Assembly: GCA_024636395.1 (NCBI GenBank)
Contig: JAGXHD010000033.1
Span: forward strand, 1-12,207
Direction of reading: 5' to 3'
Source: Sulfitobacter sp.
Lineage (GTDB): Bacteria; Pseudomonadota; Alphaproteobacteria; Rhodobacterales; Rhodobacteraceae
Length of the DNA: 12,207 nucleotides
Numbering within the stretch: the stretch's first letter is position 1; every line of letters begins with the position of its first letter. A program made the translations under genes and the position numbers. The notes beneath the pieces were generated by a model. It was not told where the DNA came from. It did not search any database and saw only the letters and a list, made by a program, of their open reading frames with translations. Below, piece after piece: positions 1 to 6,111 of this stretch.

Positions 1-345
1 CATCGCCGCGACCTGCTCTGGTGCACGCGCCAAAGCGCTGGCTACGCCGTAGACAGTCACCGGCACGCGGGCCTCGGTAAACAAACGGTGAAGCCGCCAG
101 AAACCTGAACGCGCGCCGTAGTCATAGATGCTTTCCATGTTCCAATGGCGTTGTCCGGGCCAAGGAGCCGCCCCAACGATTTCCGACAGGAAGGCCTCGG
201 ATGCCGCGTCGCCGTGCAGGATGTTGTTCTCGCCGCCCTCCTCGTAGTTGAGCACGAACTGGACGGCGATCCGCGCACCGCTGGGCCAACGCGCATCGGG
301 GGGATTGGCACCGTAGCCTGTAAAATCTCTGGGGTAGCGGTTCAT
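1..345 (-). CDS. puuE: Allantoinase, PuuE type (N-terminal part, runs off left edge)
   Basis: The cofactor-independent allantoinase of the polysaccharide deacetylase (NodB-fold) family opens the allantoin ring to allantoate in urate breakdown, in the cytoplasm. The 115 visible codons start MNRYPRDFTGYGANPP and continue through ARIAVQFVLNYEEGGEN, ILHGDAASEAFLSEIVGA and the AP-WPGQRHWNMESIYDYG stretch, followed by FWRL and a VTVYGVASALA strand. I recognise this run as the PuuE N-terminus; the family is about 300 residues, so roughly the last two thirds lie outside the window. The ATG at 345 has AAGGA about 6 nt upstream. The reading frame is open to base 1 with no stop, which fits truncation by the contig edge rather than a broken gene. 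It lies downstream of the LysM gene but behind a strong hairpin, so it is probably transcribed separately. The family call is firm; the metal-free mechanism is family knowledge, not visible here. Confidence 0.9.
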   Translation of the reverse strand, partial: MNRYPRDFTGYGANPPDARWPSGARIAVQFVLNYEEGGENNILHGDAASEAFLSEIVGAAPWPGQRHWNMESIYDYGARSGFWRLHRLFTEARVPVTVYGVASALARAPEQVAAM

Positions 346-445
346 GGATGATCCTTGGAAATGCACCGCCGCCACCATGCACAAAACGCAGGCGCGCCGC
401 AATTTGCAAACGCGGCTGAGCAGTCCGCTGGCATTCAAATACAGT

Positions 446-471
446 CAGGCCGGACATTTCTGTCCGGCCTG
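446..471 (-). terminator. Perfect 11-bp hairpin, probable terminator of the rhodanese-LysM unit
   Basis: Arms 446-456 and 461-471 are exact reverse complements (CAGGCCGGACA / TGTCCGGCCTG) around a 4-nt loop. Read on the minus strand the loop is GAAA, a stable GNRA tetraloop. It lies 44 nt past the LysM stop codon and about 100 nt before the allantoinase start. The sequence after it on the minus strand (ACTGTATTTG) has only a weak T-run, so it may act as an imperfect intrinsic terminator or as a 3'-end stabiliser. Nothing similar to a T-tract follows on the plus strand, so minus-strand action is preferred. Confidence 0.65.
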
Positions 472-515
472 CCACTCGTCCGGGTGCCACTGAGACAACT
501 ATTATTCTTATTATG

Positions 516-1670
516 TCAGCTGGGTATGGTTAACCGCTGGCCTATCTGGATCTCCCCGGACGATTGTAGGATGTCACGGTTGGCGGCTAGAATGCGCGGG
601 TATGCGCTTGGCCTTCCGTAGAATTGCAGTGCGATGTAGGCAAGGCTGTCGCCTCTCTGGACCGTATAGACCCGACGGCCGTCGATGGCTTCGGTTCTGG
701 CTTGCGAGGCTGCGAAGGTCTTGCGCGACATGTCGAGCGCGGCCTCGACGCGGGCGGTATCCTCGTCGGCGAGAAGCGATGCCTGTACCAACTCGAACAT
801 CATCGTCTCGACGTCCGCCCCGCCCTCCGGCGTTCTGAGCGCGGCCGACATTTCCGCGTTTCCCATGCCGACCACATCAATCAGTAGATTGGAGGAGACG
901 ACATTGTCCAGTGGTGCATTGTAGGTCCGCAATCTGACCCGCTCGACGCCCTCACGGGTGTAGATCTCGACATCAAAGAGGCCGGCGATGACGCTTTCGC
1001 GCAGCATGCGCAGCTTGTTTCCACCGAGCGTTTGCATCGCGTCACGCACGCGCTCCGGCTGGCTTTTGGCGGAAGCAGGCGGCACCGCCGAAGGCAACTG
1101 CAGCCCCGCAAGAACAGCCGTGTTGAGCGCAGCACGGGATTGAGCTGTCGGAGTTGCAGGCGCCGAGATCTCACTCACGTCCGTCATGTCGGCGATCACC
1201 GCGCGCGTTGGCACTTCGCTGAACGTCTCCGGCATATATTCGGACGAGACAGCAGCCTGCTGGGGCGAGGGGTCGTCGCGCTGTGACATCACGATTCCAG
1301 TCACCACAACCAACATGAACGCCGCGGCAACAGCGCCGACACCGCGAGGCACGCGCGCAAATCGGTGCGAAAATCCGCGCTCCTGCATCGCCATGAGGCC
1401 CGTAGCTGCGAAGCTGGGCGCACTTGGGGTCACATTTATGCTGTGCGTAGATGCAGCGGGCTCGCTGGGCTTGGGCAATGCCAAATCCCTTTCCCACGCT
1501 GCGCGGTCGAAAAGCGGCTCTTCATAGAAGTCTTGTGCGGGGATCTTCGGCTGTGTCGGTAGGGCGATTTGTACACGTCTGGCCTGAGCGGGAATAAGCC
1601 CCGACTGAACGGGATCACCGGGTGCCATATCAAATGAAATTTTTTGTTTTTGGCGTTTCAAATCATTCAT
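516..1670 (-). CDS. Single-pass membrane protein with C-terminal LysM domain
   Basis: A 384-residue protein of unknown specific function. Residues 1 to about 108 are polar and proline-rich, hence predicted cytoplasmic; a hydrophobic segment at about 110-128 (VGAVAAAFMLVVVTGIVM) is the only clear membrane span. A long, low-complexity periplasmic region follows. The last ~53 residues form a LysM domain (YTVQRGDSLAYIALQFYG, then ILAAN and a closing IGQRLTIPS), which in this family binds peptidoglycan. The start chosen is the ATG at 1670, because it overlaps the stop of the upstream rhodanese gene as ATGA; a GTG at 1700 in the same frame is possible and would add ten residues. The protein may tether something to the inner face of the cell wall, but that is inference. 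Coupled to the rhodanese-like gene, it is probably made in proportion to it. The LysM call is secure and the role is not known. Confidence 0.85.
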   Translation of the reverse strand: MNDLKRQKQKISFDMAPGDPVQSGLIPAQARRVQIALPTQPKIPAQDFYEEPLFDRAAWERDLALPKPSEPAASTHSINVTPSAPSFAATGLMAMQERGFSHRFARVPRGVGAVAAAFMLVVVTGIVMSQRDDPSPQQAAVSSEYMPETFSEVPTRAVIADMTDVSEISAPATPTAQSRAALNTAVLAGLQLPSAVPPASAKSQPERVRDAMQTLGGNKLRMLRESVIAGLFDVEIYTREGVERVRLRTYNAPLDNVVSSNLLIDVVGMGNAEMSAALRTPEGGADVETMMFELVQASLLADEDTARVEAALDMSRKTFAASQARTEAIDGRRVYTVQRGDSLAYIALQFYGRPSAYPRILAANRDILQSSGEIQIGQRLTIPS

Positions 1671-2278
1671 TCCCGAACTGTCAGCCCCACAACCGACCAC
1701 ATCTGCATGCCGCCCCGGAAATAGCGAATTTTGTCCGCCGGGTAGCCTGCTTCAAGCAAATGCGCGATCAATATACCGGCATCATTTTGCGATGGCCCAT
1801 TGTCAAAGACGACAAGGTTCTGCGCGTCAGCGAAGTTAAACACATCCTCAAAGGCACGCGCACCCAGCGCTTTGAGGATCTCGTCACGGAACGCATTATC
1901 TTTTGCCACCGTTTCATGCGGCAGGCTTACTGAGCCGGGAATAACCCCGAGCGCACGTCCATCGGGCATCCTTGCATCCACGAGCAGGCCTTGATTAAGC
2001 GCCACACTGTTTTTCAGAAACTCCAGTACATCAGGCTCGATCAGGGTTGCGATCCCATCCGCAGGGGCCTGCGGCGCAATACAGGCCCGATCACAGGCAG
2101 AAGGAAGCCCGGCAAAACGCGCAGCGTATACTGACGCATCAGGTGAAGCAGGAGCAATCTCGACGCGCGCTCCATCAAAAACGAACGATACACGTGCGCT
2201 TTCAGGTCTGCCTTGCGCCACCGCCGCACCTGAAAGTGCCACAGCCAACGCGGCCGCACTCATAAATCGTCTGATCAT
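1667..2278 (-). CDS. Secreted rhodanese-fold protein lacking the catalytic cysteine
   Basis: A 203-residue exported protein. MIRRFMSAAALAVALSGAAV followed by AQG is a clear Sec signal peptide. The rhodanese fold spans about residues 85-198: LLVDAR and GVIPGSVSLPH (substrate-entry motif), and the end IRYFRGGMQMW. Where rhodaneses carry the sulfur-accepting cysteine in a VVYC-x-x-G loop, this protein reads VVFDNGPSQND, with Asp159 in the cysteine position, so thiosulfate:cyanide sulfurtransferase activity is unlikely. The only cysteines in the mature protein are C62 and C66 (SACDRAC) before the domain; they could form a disulfide or bind a ligand. The ATG at 2278 is preferred over a GTG at 2302 because it starts exactly at the signal peptide and has GGGGGG upstream. 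It is the first gene of a two-gene unit with the LysM membrane protein, and both would act outside the cytoplasmic membrane. Its function is unknown; a binding or scaffold role is inference. Confidence 0.85.
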   Translation of the reverse strand: MIRRFMSAAALAVALSGAAVAQGRPESARVSFVFDGARVEIAPASPDASVYAARFAGLPSACDRACIAPQAPADGIATLIEPDVLEFLKNSVALNQGLLVDARMPDGRALGVIPGSVSLPHETVAKDNAFRDEILKALGARAFEDVFNFADAQNLVVFDNGPSQNDAGILIAHLLEAGYPADKIRYFRGGMQMWSVVGLTVRE

Positions 2279-2351
2279 CGCGCCCCCCACTTCAGACACC
2301 ACAGATAGTTTTTACTACCACAAAAATGGTATTCTAAAGAATTTGAACCCA

Positions 2352-2381
2352 TATATAGGAGAATTGCGAATCGCTCGTCAA
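2352..2381 (-). promoter_or_regulatory. Candidate sigma-70 promoter for the rhodanese-LysM unit
   Basis: On the minus strand, TTGACG (2381-2376) is followed after 18 nt by TATATA (2357-2352); CTATAT at 17 nt is an equally good reading. Transcription would start near 2345 and leave a leader of about 67 nt before the ATG at 2278. This is the best housekeeping-type promoter match in the intergenic region. It is a sequence match only. Confidence 0.5.
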
Positions 2382-2461
2382 AGTAAATTCTGATCAGGCA
2401 TTTGGAAATGAGGGTTCATTTCTTTCTGGCAGGAACAAAATGCGGCAAGAACAGGCGGATG

Positions 2462-2478
2462 GATGACCTTGCGTCATC
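2462..2478. promoter_or_regulatory. Short perfect dyad, possible operator upstream of deoC
   Basis: GATGAC (2462-2467) and GTCATC (2473-2478) are perfect inverted arms around a 5-bp spacer. The centre-to-centre distance is 11 bp, one helical turn, as expected for a dimeric helix-turn-helix regulator. It lies about 215 bp before the deoC start. deoC operons elsewhere are often controlled by DeoR-, LacI- or GntR-type repressors, but no regulator gene is in this window and the assignment is a guess. Confidence 0.25.
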
Positions 2479-2619
2479 AGAGCCTTATTTTCCTCTCTTC
2501 GCCGCGGACAAATGCATTTCATTTTCAGGGTGTATTTTCACCACTTAAGCGGGATTTTCGCCACAGCCACGCGTCTGCCGACACCTCCCTCGAGCTCAAG
2601 CCGCAGCGGCATCATCTGT

Positions 2620-2645
2620 GTGCCGCCTTGCACAAAGGTCGGCAC
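2620..2645 (+). other. Hairpin in the probable deoC leader
   Basis: GTGCCGCCTT (2620-2629) pairs with AAGG (2635-2638) and CGGCAC (2640-2645), giving a 10-bp stem with a single bulged T at 2639 and a 5-nt loop GCACA. It ends 46 nt before the deoC ATG. No T-run follows, so it is not a standard terminator. It could be a 5' mRNA stabiliser or a regulator-binding structure, or it could be chance in GC-rich sequence. Confidence 0.35.
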
Positions 2646-2691
2646 CCGTGCGAAATTGCATGGATGTTTTCGTTGAAAGGTGCCGCGTCCC

Positions 2692-3693
2692 ATGTCTGTC
2701 GATCTCCATACCGCCACGCTCAACGCAACTGCACAGCTGCCGCAGGTCACAGAACCACGCAATGCAGGCTTGCCGCTCGATCTCAACTGGGTGCTCGGCG
2801 CGCAGGCCAACACTTCCGCGATCGAGCGGCGCGCAGCCACCATCGCCTCACGTCGATCGGTGAAAAAGACACATCAGGCCGCATGGCTGCTCAAAGCCGT
2901 GACCTGCATCGACCTCACAACGCTGTCGGGGGATGATACCGCGCGCCGTGTAGGGCGTCTGTGCGCGAAGGCGCGGCAGCCCATCAGTGCCGCAACTCTC
3001 AGAGCGCTCGACGTAGAGCCCGTTACGGTCGGGGCCGTGTGTGTCTACCACGAAATGATCGCGCCCGCTGTCGATGCCCTGCGCGGCAGCAATATTCCTG
3101 TTGCCGCAGTCTCGACCGGCTTTCCAGCGGGCCTGTCACCGCTGCCGCTGCGCATCGCAGAAATCGAGCAGTCGGTTGCAGCGGGGGCTGCCGAGATCGA
3201 CATCGTCATTTCGCGCCGCCACGTACTCGAGGCGAATTGGCAGGCACTCTATGACGAGATGCGCTCCTTTCGTGCAGCATGCGGCGATGCCCATGTCAAA
3301 GCGATCCTCGCCACAGGAGAACTTGGCAGCCTGCGCAATGTGGCGCGCGCCTCGCTTGTCTGCATGATGGGCGGCGCCGACTTCATCAAAACCTCGACGG
3401 GCAAGGAAAGCGTGAATGCGACCCTGCCGGTGACGCTTGTCATGCTCCGCGCGATCCGTGATTTTTACGACCGCACAGGATACCGGGTTGGCTACAAACC
3501 CGCTGGCGGCATCTCCAAGGCAAAGGACGCGATTACCTATCTGGCGCTCGTCAAGGAGGAGCTGGGAGGTCGTTGGCTCCGGCCCGACCTGTTCCGCTTT
3601 GGCGCGTCCTCGCTGCTGGGCGATATCGAGCGGCAGCTGGAGCATCACGTGACCGGCAATTACTCCGCAACCTACCGCCACCCGACATCCTGA
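2692..3693 (+). CDS. deoC: Deoxyribose-phosphate aldolase
   Basis: This enzyme splits 2-deoxy-D-ribose 5-phosphate into acetaldehyde and glyceraldehyde 3-phosphate, the last step of deoxynucleoside salvage, in the cytoplasm. It is a class I aldolase with a TIM barrel. The catalytic set is visible: Asp170 in AEIDIVISRR, Lys203 in VKAILATGEL, the Schiff-base Lys233 in ADFIKTSTGK, and Lys269 in GYKPAGGIS. At 333 residues it is longer than the E. coli enzyme (about 260) and closer to the long, animal-type DERA branch; the extra length is mostly the first 60-odd residues. The start is placed at the ATG 2692, which has GAAAGG 11 nt upstream; an in-frame GTG at 2680 falls within that Shine-Dalgarno. 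The dehydrogenase gene follows after 16 nt, forming an operon that would remove the acetaldehyde. No phosphopentomutase, thymidine phosphorylase or nucleoside transporter is in view. Confidence 0.96.
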   Translation: MSVDLHTATLNATAQLPQVTEPRNAGLPLDLNWVLGAQANTSAIERRAATIASRRSVKKTHQAAWLLKAVTCIDLTTLSGDDTARRVGRLCAKARQPISAATLRALDVEPVTVGAVCVYHEMIAPAVDALRGSNIPVAAVSTGFPAGLSPLPLRIAEIEQSVAAGAAEIDIVISRRHVLEANWQALYDEMRSFRAACGDAHVKAILATGELGSLRNVARASLVCMMGGADFIKTSTGKESVNATLPVTLVMLRAIRDFYDRTGYRVGYKPAGGISKAKDAITYLALVKEELGGRWLRPDLFRFGASSLLGDIERQLEHHVTGNYSATYRHPTS

Positions 3694-3709
3694 GCCAAAG
3701 GCCTGAACA

Positions 3710-6046
3710 ATGACCGTTTCCGAGATATTCGAGACCATGGACTATGGCTCCGCCCCAGAAACACCAGCCGAAGCACTAGCGTGGATCGTCGATCAGGGGG
3801 GGCGCTTTGGCCACTTCATCGACGGTGCGATCACACCAGTGGGCGACGTATTCGAAAGCCGCAATCCCGCCACGGGAGAGGTTTTGGCGCATATCAGCCA
3901 AGCAAGCCAGAAAGATGTGGATGACGCAGTGCAGGCTGCCCGCCGCGCCCAGCCGAAATGGGAAGCGGCGGGGGGACACGCCCGCGCTCGAGTACTATAC
4001 GCGCCTGCGCGGCTGCTGCAGAAGCACAGCCGCCTTTTTGCCGTGCTCGAAAGCCTGGATAACGGCAAGCCGATCCGCGAGGCGCGCGACATCGACATCC
4101 CTCTGGCGCAGCGTCATTTCTATTACCATGCCGGCATGGCCCAATTGATGGAGAGCGCGCTTCCCGATGCCTCTGCGCTGGGTGTGTGCGGCCAGATCAT
4201 CCCGTGGAATTTTCCTCTGCTCATGCTCGCATGGAAAATCGCGCCCGCGCTCGCGATGGGCAATACCGTGGTCCTCAAGCCCGCTGAATATACCTCCCTC
4301 ACCGCAATGTTGTTCGCCGATATCTGCGGGCAGGCCGGAGTGCCGAAAGGGGTCGTGAACATCGTGACAGGTAGTGGCGCGGTGGGCGAGATGATCGTCG
4401 CGGCGCCGGTAGACAAGATCGCCTTCACCGGCTCCACTGCCGTCGGCCGCCGCATCCGCGAGGCAACAGCGGGCAGCGGCAAGGCCCTGTCTCTCGAGCT
4501 GGGCGGCAAATCCCCCTACATCGTGTTCGACGATGCCGATATAGATTCCGCAGTCGAAGGGCTGGTGGACGCGATCTGGTTCAACCAAGGTCAGCTCTGC
4601 TGCGCGGGGTCCCGCCTTCTGGTGCACGAACCCATCGCCGACGCTTTCCACGCGAAATTGCGCGCCCGCATGGATAAGCTGCGGATCGCATCACCAATCG
4701 ACAAAAGTATTGATATCGGCGCCATCGTGGATCCTGTGCAGCTTGACGCCATCACCGCATTGGTCGCGGCCAATACGGCAGGCACAACCCATGTCGCCGC
4801 CTGCGAGATGCCCGGCACGGGCAGTTTTTATCCCCCGACCCTGATCACCGGGCTGCACCCCGCAGATACGCTGATGCAGGAGGAAATCTTTGGTCCCGTC
4901 CTCGTCTCCACCACCTTCCGCACCCCGGCGGAGGCCGTGAGCATCGCCAACAACACGCGCTATGGGTTGGCCGCCAGCGTCTGGAGCGAAAACATCAGCC
5001 TCGCCCTCGATATCGCCCCGAAACTCGCGGCAGGCATCGTCTGGATCAACGGCACCAACATGATGGACGCCGCAGCAGGCTTCGGCGGGGTGCGCGAGAG
5101 CGGATTTGGCCGTGAAGGCGGGTGGGAGGGGTTGATCGCCTACACCAAACCCAAAGTGAAACAAAAACCCCTCAAGCCAGTTGCCCCTATGTCGGGCAGT
5201 GGCGCACCGGCTTTGGGCATCGACCGCACGGCAAAGCTCTATATCGGTGGCAAGCAAAGCCGCCCCGACAGCGGCTATTCCACGCCCGTCTGGGCCAAGA
5301 ACGGCAGCTTGCTGGGCCATATTCCGAACGCGTCCCGCAAGGATCTGCGCAACGCCGTGGAAGCCGCACAGGCCGCCGCAGGCTGGGGCAAGTCCACAGG
5401 CCATCTGCGCGCGCAGATCCTCTATTTCATCGCAGAAAATCTCGCCGCGCGCGGCAGCGAATTCGCGCAGCGCCTCAATACGATGCAGGGCGGCACATCA
5501 GGGGTGAACGAGGTAGAGGCCGCAGTACAAAGCCTGTTCACGGCTGCGGCTTGGGCCGATAAATACGATGGCCAGATCCATGACGTTCCCATCCGTGGCG
5601 TCGCCCTTGCAGTCAAGGAGCCCGTTGGCGTCATCGCGGCACTGTGCCCCGCAGCCGCCCCGTTGCTGGGCCTTATCACGACGATGGCGCCCGCAATTGC
5701 GATGGGCAACCGTATCATCCTGAGCGCGTCCGAACCATTCCCCCTCGCCGCCACGGACTTCATGCAAATTCTCGAAACCTCGGATGTGCCTGCGGGCGTC
5801 GTCAACATCCTCACCGGTCCACACGAGGACGTCTGCGAACACATGGCCCGCCACATGGACGTCGACGCCATGTGGAGCTTCGGCGATCCTGCTTTGGATC
5901 AAGTGATAGAGCGCTGCTCGTCCAGCAATCTCAAACGGACCTGGGTTCAGAACGGCAGTGCATGGGACTGGTACGCACCGGACGCCAAGCCGTTCCTCGC
6001 CCAATCAACCGAGGTCAAGAACATCTGGATCCCCTACGGAGCGTGA
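3710..6046 (+). CDS. Double-domain aldehyde dehydrogenase, ALDH16 type
   Basis: A 778-residue NAD(P)-dependent aldehyde dehydrogenase with two ALDH halves. The first (about 25-480) is complete: Asn167 in IIPWNFP, Lys190 in VVLKPAE, the FTGSTAVGR loop near 239, general base Glu263 in LELGGK, nucleophile Cys297 in GQLCCAGSR and Glu392 in EEIFGP. After a Lys/Pro-rich linker (481-500) a second half (505-778) keeps the fold signature (APAIAMGNRIIL, VPAGVVNILTG), but its WNFP equivalent reads CPAAAP, no LELGG or GQxC motif is present, and it is shorter. This layout matches the ALDH16 family, structurally described from Loktanella, in which the second half is non-catalytic and takes part in dimerisation. 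AAAGG lies 8 nt before the ATG. Placement 16 nt after deoC suggests acetaldehyde as a substrate, giving acetate; that is inferred from context, since ALDH16 substrates are poorly known. The family call is strong. Confidence 0.93.
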   Translation: MTVSEIFETMDYGSAPETPAEALAWIVDQGGRFGHFIDGAITPVGDVFESRNPATGEVLAHISQASQKDVDDAVQAARRAQPKWEAAGGHARARVLYAPARLLQKHSRLFAVLESLDNGKPIREARDIDIPLAQRHFYYHAGMAQLMESALPDASALGVCGQIIPWNFPLLMLAWKIAPALAMGNTVVLKPAEYTSLTAMLFADICGQAGVPKGVVNIVTGSGAVGEMIVAAPVDKIAFTGSTAVGRRIREATAGSGKALSLELGGKSPYIVFDDADIDSAVEGLVDAIWFNQGQLCCAGSRLLVHEPIADAFHAKLRARMDKLRIASPIDKSIDIGAIVDPVQLDAITALVAANTAGTTHVAACEMPGTGSFYPPTLITGLHPADTLMQEEIFGPVLVSTTFRTPAEAVSIANNTRYGLAASVWSENISLALDIAPKLAAGIVWINGTNMMDAAAGFGGVRESGFGREGGWEGLIAYTKPKVKQKPLKPVAPMSGSGAPALGIDRTAKLYIGGKQSRPDSGYSTPVWAKNGSLLGHIPNASRKDLRNAVEAAQAAAGWGKSTGHLRAQILYFIAENLAARGSEFAQRLNTMQGGTSGVNEVEAAVQSLFTAAAWADKYDGQIHDVPIRGVALAVKEPVGVIAALCPAAAPLLGLITTMAPAIAMGNRIILSASEPFPLAATDFMQILETSDVPAGVVNILTGPHEDVCEHMARHMDVDAMWSFGDPALDQVIERCSSSNLKRTWVQNGSAWDWYAPDAKPFLAQSTEVKNIWIPYGA

Positions 6047-6076
6047 TCTCAGATTGATTTAGGCAGATAAAGTCGA

Positions 6077-6098
6077 TCTGCGCCCCCCGCGGCGCAGA
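6077..6098. terminator. Hairpin between convergent operons, possible terminator
   Basis: TCTGCGCC (6077-6084) and GGCGCAGA (6091-6098) form a perfect 8-bp stem with a 6-nt loop. It sits in the 65-bp gap between the converging aldehyde dehydrogenase and M16 genes, the expected place for a shared terminator. On the minus strand the following sequence (TCGACTTTATC) is weakly T-rich; on the plus strand there is no T-run. Confidence 0.45.
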
Positions 6099-6111
6099 AA
6101 TCAAAGCTGGT

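Larger units (their letters stand above)
2279..2691. other. Divergent intergenic region between the rhodanese gene and deoC
   Basis: These 413 bases separate two divergently transcribed units and contain no convincing gene. They are more AT-rich than the flanking genes at the rhodanese end. They hold the minus-strand promoter candidate at 2352-2381, a dyad at 2462-2478, spaced direct repeats at 2534-2564 and a hairpin at 2620-2645 in the likely deoC leader. No equally good plus-strand promoter stands out; TTGCGA at 2364 and TTGCGT at 2469 have poor -10 partners. Open frames that cross into deoC from here are shadows of the deoC frame. Confidence 0.6.

Noticed and set aside
122..490. Minus-strand frame of 122 codons at the left end
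   Set aside because: It overlaps the allantoinase frame on the same strand, and the allantoinase reading is unmistakable while this one matches nothing.
2463..2936. Plus-strand frame of 157 codons starting in the deoC upstream region
   Set aside because: Its second half overlaps deoC in another frame, its product is low-complexity and basic, and it shows no family match. The part upstream of deoC holds regulatory-looking sequence instead.
3136..3738. Minus-strand frame of 200 codons opposite deoC
   Set aside because: It is antisense to a well-supported deoC, with no ribosome-binding site or domain; a codon-bias shadow.
3995..4651. Minus-strand frame of 218 codons opposite the aldehyde dehydrogenase
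   Set aside because: Antisense shadow of a gene with intact catalytic motifs, as are the frames at 4691-5404 and 5498-6004.
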